Assembly (NCBI GenBank): GCA_023639215.1
Contig: CP097899.1
Location: 2,791,001 to 2,855,000 of the forward strand
Length of the DNA stretch: 64,000 nucleotides
Source of the DNA: Candidatus Pristimantibacillus lignocellulolyticus
GTDB taxonomy: Bacteria; Bacillota; Bacilli; Paenibacillales; Paenibacillaceae
Direction: 5' to 3'
In this document: piece by piece, positions 35,406-43,997 of the stretch
How the letters are laid out: the number at the start of each line of letters is the position of its first letter
Numbering within the stretch: the stretch's first letter is position 1
Position numbers and translations under genes: made by a program
The notes under the pieces: model-generated
Seen by the model: only the letters and a program-made list of their open reading frames with translations
Database searches by the model: none
Told to the model about the DNA's origin: nothing

Positions 35406-36671
35406 TCACATAGAAGCATTAAAAGTTGTTCGTTTTGTATGTCCTTGATCCTTCACGCCGAATAGGAAGAATAGAGCAATAATCATGCCGCATGATGCCG
35501 CGTAGAATAGATAGGAGTAACCAAGTAAATCTACAATAAGACCCATCAATGGCGGGGAAGACAGTGCTGCTAAAGATGAAGCAATATAATAGATACCAGT
35601 TCGAGTACCAATGCTACTCTCTTTACCTAATGCAATTACGAATGGGTAAGAGTTAATGTTAATCATCGCCCAGAATATACCGCCAATCAATAATAAAATT
35701 CTTAATGCAAGTAGAGAATCAACAAAAGAAATAGATGAGAAAACGATGATCAGTCCGACTACTCCAAACATAATGGTACCTTTTTTACCGTATTTATGCC
35801 CTAAGTATCCAGCTGGAATAGCTGCAACGACAAATGACAAGGAGAAGAAGGCAAGCGAGAAAGATGCTTCCGTATCCGTTAGATTAAGTTCTTTTCTTCC
35901 GTATAAGGTGAATAACGCCTCAATACCTTGATAAGAGAAAAACCAGAAATATATAGCGCCAAGTAAGAAGATGGTCGGCAATGTCCATTCTTGTTTGTAA
36001 GTAGACATTTCTTTTTTTGCTTGACGAAGTAATATATGAGCTCTTCCCCATACGCGCTCATGGGTTACTGTTTCTTGCTTTTGCGGAGTATGAGGGATAT
36101 ATTCAAGTGCATCACGGCGTTCACGAATGAATACCATCAGAATAACTAAACTCACTAATGTTAGAATAGAAGAAGTTAAGAACGGCAATGCAATATGTTG
36201 ATCATATAACTTTGAACCTACAGTGAATGCAAATATAGATCCAATACCACCCATTAGATTAATAATCCCATTTGCTTGCGTACGCTTACTAGATTCAGTA
36301 ATATCTGGCATGAGAGATACTGTTGGAGAACGGTAGAGACTCATCGATAAATTCATAAGAACCATGAATAAAATTAATAATGAAAAGCTAGTACTCATTG
36401 GTATTAAAGCACAGAATATAGCGGCGAGTGGCATTCCTATAAGAAGAAATGGCATTCTTTTTCCGATTTTTGTATCCGTCTTATCGCTTTTTCGACCAAT
36501 AATAGGCTGTAGAAATAATCCGAAATAATTATCAATCGTCATTAAAAATCCGACTAGCATGGCACTTTTTACGACATAGTTGTCTAAAAAAAGTGGGATA
36601 AATGCATTATATAGCCCCCAGGTTAAACTAATGCTGAAAAATCCAAAGCCAAGTAGCCAAGTTTTCTTCAT
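35406..36671 (-). CDS. MFS transporter, SLC45-like
   Basis: A 421-residue transporter with about 12 membrane segments. The cytoplasmic loop after segment 2 is G-R-K-S-D-K-T-D-T-K-I-G-K-R-M-P-F, and P-D-I-T-E-S-S-K-R-T-Q-A-N-G follows segment 4; both are typical of the SLC45/sugar-cation symporter-like group. It lies 4 bp downstream of a glycerophosphodiester phosphodiesterase gene, with its ribosome site inside the end of that gene. It may carry glycerophosphodiesters, glycerol phosphates or sugars, but this is inference from the neighbour. Confidence 0.8.
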   Translation of the reverse strand: MKKTWLLGFGFFSISLTWGLYNAFIPLFLDNYVVKSAMLVGFLMTIDNYFGLFLQPIIGRKSDKTDTKIGKRMPFLLIGMPLAAIFCALIPMSTSFSLLILFMVLMNLSMSLYRSPTVSLMPDITESSKRTQANGIINLMGGIGSIFAFTVGSKLYDQHIALPFLTSSILTLVSLVILMVFIRERRDALEYIPHTPQKQETVTHERVWGRAHILLRQAKKEMSTYKQEWTLPTIFLLGAIYFWFFSYQGIEALFTLYGRKELNLTDTEASFSLAFFSLSFVVAAIPAGYLGHKYGKKGTIMFGVVGLIIVFSSISFVDSLLALRILLLIGGIFWAMININSYPFVIALGKESSIGTRTGIYYIASSLAALSSPPLMGLIVDLLGYSYLFYAASCGMIIALFFLFGVKDQGHTKRTTFNASM

Positions 36672-36675
36672 AGAC

Positions 36676-37404
36676 TTATTCCTTTCCGTGCAAGATTTGA
36701 TGTAGGCGATCTGGATAATCGGTAATGATACCTGCTACACCAGCAGCAATAAAACCCTTCATTTCTTGTTCATTGTTCACGGTCCACACATTGTAGATTT
36801 TACCTTGTTGCTTTGCTTCTTCTACCCATGCTGGCATTACTGCAAAGCGAGGAGCATGTAATGCATCCGCTTGTAAGGTTGCAGCATAATCCCAAGGTTG
36901 ATATAACCCTTCCATATAAAGAATACCTGTAGCAATTGCTGGATCGATTTGTTTGCAAAGTGCTAATGAGTAATGATTGAAGTTGGAGATAATAACATCA
37001 TGCTGTAATTCATATTCGTAGATTTTATCAATGACTTTCTGCTCAATTCCATGATAGATGAAAATACCACTTTTGATCTCAATGTTTAATTTAATATTAG
37101 ATTGCTTTGCAAGTTGCATCAATTCATCTAACGTAGGGATCTTTTCTGCAGAGAAACTTTCATTGAACCATGAACCAGCGTCTAGTTGCTTGATTTCTGC
37201 TAGTGTTACATCTTTAACATACTTATTGACACCTGTTGTTCGCAATAAATTTTCATCATGAATGAGCACAAGCTGACCATCTGATGTCATCTGAACATCT
37301 GTTTCAATTCCAGTGGCACCAAGTTCAATCGCTTTAACGAAAGAAGCCATTGTATTTTCTGGGCAATATCCACTTGCTCCACGGTGTGCGTAATTTATTG
37401 TCAT
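36676..37404 (-). CDS. Cytoplasmic glycerophosphodiester phosphodiesterase
   Basis: A 242-residue TIM-barrel enzyme without signal peptide (UgpQ type). The catalytic H-R-G-A-S-G and P-E-N-T motifs open the protein. G-I-E-T-D-V-Q-M-T-x-D-G provides the metal-binding Glu/Asp pair, and H-D-E-N-L-L-R-T-T holds the second catalytic His. It splits glycerophosphodiesters into glycerol-3-phosphate and alcohol. It is the first gene of a two-gene unit with the MFS carrier, and a cre-like site lies about 50 bp upstream. Confidence 0.93.
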   Translation of the reverse strand: MTINYAHRGASGYCPENTMASFVKAIELGATGIETDVQMTSDGQLVLIHDENLLRTTGVNKYVKDVTLAEIKQLDAGSWFNESFSAEKIPTLDELMQLAKQSNIKLNIEIKSGIFIYHGIEQKVIDKIYEYELQHDVIISNFNHYSLALCKQIDPAIATGILYMEGLYQPWDYAATLQADALHAPRFAVMPAWVEEAKQQGKIYNVWTVNNEQEMKGFIAAGVAGIITDYPDRLHQILHGKE

Positions 37405-37453
37405 ATGTATAGTCTCCTCAATAATATAGTTGTTAGGTGAATCGTACCATATA

Positions 37454-37467
37454 CAATAGCGCTTTCA
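37454..37467 (-). promoter_or_regulatory. Possible CcpA cre site upstream of the glycerophosphodiesterase
   Basis: On the minus strand the site reads TGAAAGCGCTATTG, matching 12 of 14 positions of the cre consensus TGWAANCGNTNWCA. Catabolite repression of a glycerophosphodiester uptake unit would be sensible. Confidence 0.5.
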
Positions 37468-37557
37468 AAGTGATTTTTTTGTTAAAATGAGGAGTGAACA
37501 ACTAGTGTAGCACTTCTTTACAGCCATAAGTTAAACTGTTATAGTTAAGTTAATAAT

Positions 37558-37574
37558 GTACCCTAGGGAGGTAT
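37558..37574 (+). promoter_or_regulatory. CsoR-type copper operator upstream of csoR
   Basis: GTACCCTAGGGAGGTAT closely matches the B. subtilis CsoR operator form (ATACCC-N2/4-GGGGGTAT). It includes the csoR ribosome site GGGAGG, so bound repressor would cover both promoter-proximal DNA and the start region, giving autoregulation. Confidence 0.72.
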
Positions 37575-37580
37575 CTTAGA

Positions 37581-37949
37581 TTGGACAAAGAACTAACGAA
37601 TGAGATTTCAAAAATAGGTGAGAATAATGACAATCATTGTGATGTAAAGTCAGATAGTTGTCATTCTTCAGCTCGAAATAGTCATCATTCTAATGAAGAT
37701 AAGCGCAAGCTTGTATCAAGATTGAATCGAATCGAAGGTCAAATTCGAGGCATTAAAGCAATGATTGAGAAGGATACGTATTGCGATGATGTGCTGAACC
37801 AAATCGCTGCTGCACAATCTGCACTTGGTAGCACAGCAAAGTTGTTATTAGAAGCACATATGAAAAGCTGCATCGTTGATCGAATTGAAGCTGGTGAGCA
37901 TGAAGTAATTGACGAACTGCTTGTAACAGTATCCAAATTAATGAAGTAA
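37581..37949 (+). CDS. csoR: CsoR-family copper-sensing repressor
   Basis: A 122-residue all-helical repressor starting at TTG with GGGAGGT upstream. The DUF156 core begins K-R-K-L-V-S-R-L-N-R-I-E-G-Q-I-R-G-I. The Cu(I) ligands are Cys68, His93 and Cys97, the classical Cys-His-Cys set. An extra N-terminal tail of about 40 residues contains His19, Cys20, Cys27, His28, His35 and His36, which could bind additional metal. It should release DNA when loaded with Cu(I) and derepress copZ, 15 bp downstream, and probably the copper genes at 55-58 kb. Confidence 0.93.
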   Translation: MDKELTNEISKIGENNDNHCDVKSDSCHSSARNSHHSNEDKRKLVSRLNRIEGQIRGIKAMIEKDTYCDDVLNQIAAAQSALGSTAKLLLEAHMKSCIVDRIEAGEHEVIDELLVTVSKLMK

Positions 37950-37964
37950 AGAGGAGAGATTATA

Positions 37965-38168
37965 ATGAGTGAAGTAGTCTTGAAAGTTGATGGAATGAGC
38001 TGTGGACACTGTGTAAATTCAGTAGAGAAAGCATTACAAGAAATAGGCGCTAACGGAACAGTTGATCTTGCGAGTAAGAAAGTAACTGTTCAGTATGATG
38101 AGGCCAAGATCAATACAAAAGCGATCGTTGATGCAATTGAAGAACAAGGCTACGACGTCGTGCAATAA
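37965..38168 (+). CDS. copZ: Copper chaperone CopZ (first copy)
   Basis: A 67-residue HMA-domain protein with the M-x-C-x-x-C motif (Cys13, Cys16) near the N-terminus and the usual beta-alpha-beta-beta-alpha-beta layout (V-T-V-Q-Y-D-E, A-I-V-D-A-I-E-E-Q-G-Y-D-V). It carries Cu(I) in the cytoplasm to CopA. A second copZ lies at 55857, next to copA; the two proteins are clearly paralogous (G-M-S-C-G-H-C-V-N-S in both). Confidence 0.95.
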   Translation: MSEVVLKVDGMSCGHCVNSVEKALQEIGANGTVDLASKKVTVQYDEAKINTKAIVDAIEEQGYDVVQ

Positions 38169-38180
38169 TATAAGATTACT

Positions 38181-38214
38181 AAGGAGACTATTCAATGCCG
38201 AATAGTCTCCTTTT
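38181..38214 (+). terminator. Terminator after csoR-copZ
   Basis: AAGGAGACTATTC pairs with GAATAGTCTCCTT around a 6-nt loop and runs into T residues. Confidence 0.92.
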
Positions 38215-38220
38215 ACGTAC

Positions 38221-38238
38221 TCATCGTGATCACGATGA
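38221..38238. repeat. 18-bp perfect palindrome
   Basis: TCATCGTGATCACGATGA is fully self-complementary. It lies between the copZ terminator and the repeat array; it could be a protein-binding site, but nothing links it to a gene. Confidence 0.5.
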
Positions 38239-38268
38239 GATATTTTGAACTACAACTTTGAATGAATG

Positions 38269-39033
38269 CCTACTTTTTGAACTACCCTTAAAATGAAGGT
38301 TCAAAAAGTGGGCTTTCAGAATCGAGAAGATGAGGCGCTACTTGAGGGAGGAGGAAACGCAAGTGTACGTGGTTGGTACACGCGTACCGGACTTCCCAAG
38401 TGCGCTTCATATTCGATGTCGAGTAAGTTACGTTAGCATAAACATCGTTATCAAAGCCCATTTTTAAAACTACCCTTAAAATGAAGGTTAAAAAGTGGGC
38501 TTTCAGAATCGAGAAGATGAGGCGCCACTTGAGGGAGGAGGAAACGCAAGTGTACGTGGTTGGTACACGCGTACCGGACTTCCCAAGTTCGCTTCATATT
38601 CGATGTCGAGTAAATTACGTTAGCATAATCATCGTTATCAAAGCCCATTTTTTGAACTACCCTTAAGATGAAGGTTCAAAAAGTGGGCTTTCAGAATCGA
38701 GAAGATGAAACGCTACTTGAGGGAGGAGGAAACGCAAGTGTACGTGGTTGGTACACGCGTACCGGACTTCCCAAGTTCGCTTCATATTCGATGTCGAGTA
38801 AGTTACGTTAGCATAAACATCGTTATCATAGCCCATTTTTTGAACTACCCTTAAGATGAAGGTTCAAAAAGTGGGCTTTCAGAATCGAGAAGATGAGGCG
38901 CTACTTGAGGGAGGAGGAAACGCAAGTGTACGTGGTTGGTACACGCGTACCGGACTTCCCAAGTTCGCTTCATATTCGATGTCGATTAAGTTACGTTAGC
39001 ATAATCATCGTTATCAAAGCCCATTTTTTGAAC
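38269..39033 (+). repeat. Four tandem copies of a structured ~172-nt repeat (plus a truncated leading remnant)
   Basis: Near-identical copies lie at 38299-38470, 38487-38657, 38674-38845 and 38862-39033, separated by identical-length 16-nt spacers (TACCCTTAAGATGAAG type), period 187-188. A remnant of a right end precedes copy one (38269-38283). Each copy is bounded by pairing ends (GTTCAAAAAGTGGGCTTT with AAAGCCCATTTTTTGAAC, one wobble). Inside, GAAGATGAGGCG pairs with CGCTTCATATTC (11 of 12), CTTGAGGGAG pairs with CTTCCCAAG with one bulge, and GTGTAC pairs with GTACAC. No conserved protein is encoded: the open frames shift between copies. A diverged relative is at 18621-18823. Confidence 0.88.
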
Positions 39034-39090
39034 TTCCTCCCATGTATTTCTTTCTAGTGAATGGCAATACTATTGTGGGGAGGGATCACC

Positions 39091-39891
39091 ATGAATGAAG
39101 TATTTGAGCTTACATATCGGACGCTAATAGCTCTAATCGTAATGTTTATCCTTACAAAAATGCTAGGTAAGCGGCAACTTTCAGAGATTTCCTTGTTCGG
39201 TTATATCTCAGGTATTAGTATCGGAAATATTGCTGCTTATATTGCTATGGAAGATGACAAGTTGTGGAGTCTGGGCATCATTGCTTTAATTATTTGGGTC
39301 GGAGTTACCATGTTATTGGAATATTGGACTCTAAAAAGCAAAAAGGCGCGTAATGTCATTGATAGTAATCGACGGATGCTCATAGCAAATGGTATTGTTC
39401 TTAAGGAAGCACTGCACAAAGAGCGATATACGGTAGAAGAGTTACTCCAAAGATTAAGGAACAAAGATGTCTATAAGATATCAGATGTCGAAAGTGCATC
39501 AATAGAAGCAAATGGAGATATAAGCGTGTTTTTGAAACAAGACTTTAATCCAATAACGCCTAATATGTTGGGCATGAAGATTGAACCAGAGAAAGAGCCG
39601 ATAACTCTAATCGTTGATGGTTCAATGGAATTAGACACGATGAGAAATAATGGAATAACAGAGGTATGGCTTAAGAAACAATTAGATACTGTTAATCTGA
39701 AATACGAGGATGTATTTATTGCACAGTACACGATAGACCAAACGCTCTCATTATTTACACAAGATAAGCGAGCGATTGAAGTGAATCTACAAAGTGAGCA
39801 GCTAACAGAGCAAAAGAAACTAGAAGATATCAAGCGAGGACTATTACAAACTATCGCATATCTCGAACAACAAGCGAAGAAGCAAGGTTAA
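39091..39891 (+). CDS. YetF/YcaP-family membrane protein (DUF421)
   Basis: The chosen ATG at 39091 follows GGGGAGGGA; an ATG 30 bases earlier has no ribosome site. The 266-residue product has three N-terminal membrane segments, the L-T-K-M-L-G-K-R-Q-L-S-E-I-S-L-F-G-Y signature of DUF421, and two cytoplasmic DUF421 subdomains (I-L-K-E-A-L, D-V-Y-K-I-S-D-V-E-S-A, and L-I-V-D-G). Homologues in Bacillus (YetF, YrbG, YkjA) are spore-associated or stress membrane proteins. It follows the repeat array directly and ends in a strong hairpin. Confidence 0.88.
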   Translation: MNEVFELTYRTLIALIVMFILTKMLGKRQLSEISLFGYISGISIGNIAAYIAMEDDKLWSLGIIALIIWVGVTMLLEYWTLKSKKARNVIDSNRRMLIANGIVLKEALHKERYTVEELLQRLRNKDVYKISDVESASIEANGDISVFLKQDFNPITPNMLGMKIEPEKEPITLIVDGSMELDTMRNNGITEVWLKKQLDTVNLKYEDVFIAQYTIDQTLSLFTQDKRAIEVNLQSEQLTEQKKLEDIKRGLLQTIAYLEQQAKKQG

Positions 39892-39905
39892 ACCCTTGCT
39901 TCTTC
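39876..39905 (+). terminator. Hairpin overlapping the end of the YetF-like gene
   Basis: GAAGAAGCAAGG in the last codons pairs perfectly with CCTTGCTTCTTC just after the stop. Only a weak T-rich stretch follows. Confidence 0.65.
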
Positions 39906-39967
39906 ACTTTGTTTCATCAAGTTATGGAACATGTCACTATTATATAGAAGAAACTCGAATTATATGG

Positions 39968-40648
39968 CTATTTATTCCTATAATCATTCAACGAAGTAGG
40001 CATAATCATGCCATTAGCAAATTGATGTTGTACGAGAATGTTGAATTGCTTCAAGTATTTATCTACTGGCTCATTAGCCCATGCAACTTGAGCGAATTCA
40101 TCCATATAGAACATAAAGTTTACATTAGCGGATATATGCACCTCTTCTACTTCAGGAGCAAGCTCTAATACTTTATCAGCGATTGTTTGCTTGAAGGGAT
40201 CGGTTAGTTGCGTATTATCGTTTACAGAGATGAATTTTTTGAAAGGGTTATTTGTAATCGTATTGGGTGCAATATTAGGTCCGGCCGATGTATCTGGTAC
40301 AATATAATGATCAGATTTGGCATATCCTCGTCCTGTATTATCAAGAACAACTGCAACATAAGCATTTTTGTCGGTAAGGAACACTCGTGCGTTAGCTACT
40401 CCAGCGATGGAATGAAGCCTACTTGATAGCTTACTGCTATATTTTAAGGTATGATTAATATGCTGGTCATCATCAATGTGATTTGTACCGAAAGAGATGA
40501 TTTTTCCTTTTTGTTCTTGCTTTGCTTGTACGCTCCCATAATCACTTTTATCTAGCTTTTTACTGTAACGTTCGATCTCGCTACTGCATCCTGAGATAAG
40601 CAGTATTAGAACGAAACACAATGCGAATAATTGCCTCATATTTGCCAT
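39968..40648 (-). CDS. YhcN/YlaJ-family sporulation lipoprotein
   Basis: The chosen ATG at 40648 is six bases after GGAGGAG on the minus strand; the ATG three bases upstream is also possible. The roughly 226-residue product has a lipobox (L-L-I-S-G-C). The YhcN/YlaJ core is visible: L-S-S-R-L-H-S-I-A-G-V-A-N-A-R-V-F-L-T-D-K-N-A-Y-V-A-V, followed later by A-D-K-V-L-E-L-A-P-E-V-E-E-V-H-I-S-A. An unstructured insert separates the two halves. The family is found in spore membranes and is required for normal germination in some bacilli. It identifies the host as a spore former. Confidence 0.85.
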   Translation of the reverse strand: MANMRQLFALCFVLILLISGCSSEIERYSKKLDKSDYGSVQAKQEQKGKIISFGTNHIDDDQHINHTLKYSSKLSSRLHSIAGVANARVFLTDKNAYVAVVLDNTGRGYAKSDHYIVPDTSAGPNIAPNTITNNPFKKFISVNDNTQLTDPFKQTIADKVLELAPEVEEVHISANVNFMFYMDEFAQVAWANEPVDKYLKQFNILVQHQFANGMIMPTSLNDYRNK

Positions 40649-40747
40649 CATAAACTCCTCCAATCGATTAATTGACATACTTCTATTGTTTCATTAAATA
40701 ACTTCTAAATATTCATTACTTTCACATACATAATTGACCATACTAAT

Positions 40748-40904
40748 TGGAAACGTTAACTATTAGCATACAAAGTAAGAAAAGGATATTACTATCAAGT
40801 AATATAATTCCAATTGTTGAAGTTTCGTTAGTATATGACAGCTTTAAGAACAATTTGTGAACTTCCTGTGGAACATTGACAAAAGGTTGTCACAACTTTA
40901 TATT
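40748..40904 (+). promoter_or_regulatory. cta operon promoter with upstream cre-like site
   Basis: A textbook sigma-A promoter has TTGACA at 40876-40881, a 17-bp spacer and TATATT at 40899-40904, about 115 bp before ctaC. The -35 is part of a TTGACA/TGTCAC inverted repeat. TGGAAACGTTAACT at 40748-40761 matches 12 of 14 cre positions, which fits carbon control of the oxidase as known in B. subtilis. The rest of the roughly 370-bp gap shows nothing else. Confidence 0.68.
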
Positions 40905-41017
40905 TAATAAAGTGATTTAGAATGCAATATTTGTGAAACATCTGTGTTATACGCAGCAGACTATTTGCCACATACATAAGGCTGCTGTGAAAACGTCAAA
41001 AGTGGGGTTGATTATTA

Positions 41018-42073
41018 ATGAAACGGTGGCAATTTGTAAAACGCCTGGCGCCTCTGATGGCTTTGTTGGTGCTTGTGCTGTCAGCTTGCGGTAGAGAGGA
41101 TATGTCAGCGCTTAATCCTCAAGGACCTGTTGCTCAAGAACAACTTAATTTGATGAAGATTTCAATTACCATGATGTCATTAGTTGTTATCGTTGTGTTT
41201 GCGATTTGTATCTTTGTTTTGATCAAATTCCGTAGACGCAAGGGAGACAATACGATTCCTAAGCAAGTGGAAGGTAGTCATAAACTGGAAGTAATTTGGA
41301 CAGTTATTCCAATTATTATTCTAGTTATTCTAGCTGTACCAACATTAAAATCAGTATTTAATTTATCAAAAGATTATTCAAAAGACCCAGAAGCTTTACA
41401 AGTTATTGTAACTGCACATCAATACTGGTGGGAATTTGAATATCCTGAACTAGGAATTACAACGGCTCAAGAGTTAGTTGTACCGACTGATCGTGTTATT
41501 TCTATTCAAGCTGCTACAGCAGACGTATTGCACTCGTTCTGGATTCCTTCATTAGCGGGTAAGATCGATACGAACCCATCTGGAAACGTCAACAAGATGT
41601 ACTTCTCAGCACCTAAAGCTGGCGTCTACTTAGGTAAATGTGCGGAATTGTGCGGAACATCTCATGGTTTGATGGATTTCAAAGTTAAAGCAGTTGAACC
41701 TTCTTCCTTTGAACGTTGGGGAGTTGCGATGACTGGTGCAGTAGAACTTCCAACAGATCCGGATGTTGCAAGTGCATTTGAAAGTAAGTGCTTAACATGT
41801 CACGCAATAGGTCAGGATGGCAGCGAAAGCATATATCCTAACTTAACTGGTATTGGTTCACGTGAAAGCGTCGGTGGTATTCTAATAAATGTAGAAGAAG
41901 GCGAAAAAGAGTATAAACACGAAGATACTCTATATAACAACTTATACAATTGGATAAAAGACCCTGAAGCTTACAAACCAGGTAACAAAATGACTAATGC
42001 ATATACGCTTACTGACGAAGAAGCGAAGGGTATTGCAGAATACCTATCTAATCTAACGCTTGACTTTGAATAA
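41018..42073 (+). CDS. ctaC: Cytochrome c oxidase subunit II with fused cytochrome c domain (caa3 type)
   Basis: A 351-residue lipoprotein (LSAC, Cys24) with two membrane segments (about 45-70 and 90-110) followed by the CuA cupredoxin domain. The ligands are the His of L-H-S-F-W-I-P-S-L and the C-A-E-L-C-G-T-S-H-G-L-M cluster. The C-terminal 100 residues are a cytochrome c with C-L-T-C-H and a probable Met ligand in P-G-N-K-M-T-N. This fusion defines caa3-type oxidase. It receives electrons outside the membrane and passes them to subunit I. Confidence 0.97.
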   Translation: MKRWQFVKRLAPLMALLVLVLSACGREDMSALNPQGPVAQEQLNLMKISITMMSLVVIVVFAICIFVLIKFRRRKGDNTIPKQVEGSHKLEVIWTVIPIIILVILAVPTLKSVFNLSKDYSKDPEALQVIVTAHQYWWEFEYPELGITTAQELVVPTDRVISIQAATADVLHSFWIPSLAGKIDTNPSGNVNKMYFSAPKAGVYLGKCAELCGTSHGLMDFKVKAVEPSSFERWGVAMTGAVELPTDPDVASAFESKCLTCHAIGQDGSESIYPNLTGIGSRESVGGILINVEEGEKEYKHEDTLYNNLYNWIKDPEAYKPGNKMTNAYTLTDEEAKGIAEYLSNLTLDFE

Positions 42074-42107
42074 ATTACAATCATCGGTGTAAAAGGAGGT
42101 ACCTACC

Positions 42108-43997
42108 TTGGCTCATGCAAATGCGCATGCGATTAAACGTCGTACTGGTCTAATGGACTGGCTTACAACGGTTGATCATAAAAAAATCGGAATATTGTAT
42201 TTGATTGCAGGGGGATTTTTCTTCCTAGTTGGTGGACTTGAAGCGATACTAATTCGTATTCAGCTAATGTTTCCACAGAAGGAAGTAGTAACTGCACAGT
42301 TTTATAATGAGTTAATTACAATGCATGGTACTACAATGATCTTTTTGGCGGCAATGCCAATAATATTTGCTCTAATGAATGCTATTATTCCATTGCAGCT
42401 AGGAGCACGTGATGTTGCGTTTCCATTCCTTAACGCACTAGGCTTCTGGACATTTTTCTTCGGTGGACTTTTACTTAATGTGAGCTTCATTGCTGGTTCT
42501 GTACCTGATGCAGGGTGGACAATGTATGCACCACTATCAGGAACTCAGTTCACACAGCATCACGGAACGGATTATTATGTAATCGGACTTCAAATTGCTG
42601 GTATCGGTACGCTAATTGGTGGTATTAACTTCCTGGCTACCATTATCAATATGCGTGCTCCTGGTATGACATTTATGCGTATGCCGATGTTTACCTGGGC
42701 TTCATTTATTACATCAGCTCTAATTCTGTTCGCTTTCCCAGCTCTTACAGTTGGTCTAGCAGCATTAATGTTTGACCGTTTATTTAGCGGTAATTTCTTC
42801 AATCCACAAACCGGCGGTAATGTCGTACTTTGGGAACATATATTCTGGATCTTTGGTCACCCAGAAGTGTACATATTGATATTGCCAGCGTTCGGAATTA
42901 TTTCCGAGGTAATATCTACATTCTCTCGTAAGCGTCTATTCGGTTACAGCTCAATGGTATTTGCGACAATTTTGATCGGTTTCCTAGGCTTCATGGTTTG
43001 GGCCCATCATATGTTCACAACTGGTCTTGGACCGGTAGCAAATGCATTGTTCTCCGTAGCTACGATGTTGATTGCAGTACCAACAGGTATTAAAATCTTC
43101 AACTGGCTATTCACAATGTGGGGCGGCTCGATTAGATTCACAGTAGCAAATCTATATGCGATTGGTTTCGTACCAACATTCGTAATGGGTGGTGTTACTG
43201 GTGTAATGCTTTCAGCAGCGCCTGCTGACTATCAGTATCATGACTCTTACTTCGTTGTTGCCCATTTCCATTACGTTATCGTTGGTGGTTTGATTATGGG
43301 TATCTTCGCGGGTCTACATTACTGGTGGCCAAAAATGTTCGGACGTATGCTTAGCGAAAAACTAGGTAAAGTAACGTTCTGGATATTCTATATTGGATTC
43401 CATTTAACATTCTTCGTACAGCATTTCCTTGGACTACTTGGTATGCAACGCCGCGTATGGCAGTACTTAGACGGTATGGGCTTCAATAACATGAACTTCA
43501 TTAGTACAATCGGTGCATTAATGATGGGTGTAGGTACAATACTGTTCCTTATCAACATTGTTATCACTTTAAGAAAACCTAAAGATTGCTCGAATGATCC
43601 GTGGGAAGATGGTCGTACACTTGAGTGGACAATTGCATCTCCAGCACCTGAATATAACTTTGCTCAAACTCCACTTGTTCGTGGATATGATGCATGGTGG
43701 CATGAAAAAATGGAAGGCAATACAGCTATGACTCCAGTTGAACCAATTGGACCAATTCATATGCCAAATGCTTCTATTCTTCCATTCGTTATGGGTATCG
43801 GCTTGTTCATTACAGGATTTGGATTTATGTACTCTGGCGAGTGGGGTACACTAGGCTTCATTACAGTTGGTCATGCGGTAGGTATCGTTGGCTTGCTAAT
43901 TACTTTCGGATGTATGGGACTTCGTTCATTGATTGATGATCATGGATTCCATATTGAAGAAGACGAAATTCTAAAAGATCAGGGGGTTAAATCATGA
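42108..43997 (+). CDS. ctaD: Cytochrome c oxidase subunit I
   Basis: The TTG start has an ideal AAAGGAGGT seven bases upstream. The 629 residues span 12 conserved and additional C-terminal membrane segments. The low-spin heme ligand is the His of I-T-M-H-G-T-T. The CuB/Tyr site is F-G-H-P-E-V-Y, the other CuB ligands are W-A-H-H-M-F, and the two heme ligands of the binuclear centre are in V-V-A-H-F-H-Y-V. The catalytic core of the proton-pumping caa3 oxidase. It overlaps ctaE by four bases (ATGA). Confidence 0.97.
   Translation: MAHANAHAIKRRTGLMDWLTTVDHKKIGILYLIAGGFFFLVGGLEAILIRIQLMFPQKEVVTAQFYNELITMHGTTMIFLAAMPIIFALMNAIIPLQLGARDVAFPFLNALGFWTFFFGGLLLNVSFIAGSVPDAGWTMYAPLSGTQFTQHHGTDYYVIGLQIAGIGTLIGGINFLATIINMRAPGMTFMRMPMFTWASFITSALILFAFPALTVGLAALMFDRLFSGNFFNPQTGGNVVLWEHIFWIFGHPEVYILILPAFGIISEVISTFSRKRLFGYSSMVFATILIGFLGFMVWAHHMFTTGLGPVANALFSVATMLIAVPTGIKIFNWLFTMWGGSIRFTVANLYAIGFVPTFVMGGVTGVMLSAAPADYQYHDSYFVVAHFHYVIVGGLIMGIFAGLHYWWPKMFGRMLSEKLGKVTFWIFYIGFHLTFFVQHFLGLLGMQRRVWQYLDGMGFNNMNFISTIGALMMGVGTILFLINIVITLRKPKDCSNDPWEDGRTLEWTIASPAPEYNFAQTPLVRGYDAWWHEKMEGNTAMTPVEPIGPIHMPNASILPFVMGIGLFITGFGFMYSGEWGTLGFITVGHAVGIVGLLITFGCMGLRSLIDDHGFHIEEDEILKDQGVKS

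Noticed and set aside
38269..39033. CRISPR array or tandem protein-coding repeats.
   Set aside because: Units are 172 nt with short identical spacers, the reverse of a CRISPR pattern. Open frames such as the one at 38481-38666 are not preserved in all copies and lack ribosome sites.
38269..39033. Insertion sequence or transposase remnant.
   Set aside because: No transposase-like protein is encoded in the array or near it; only a MITE-type explanation remains possible and is discussed as an alternative.
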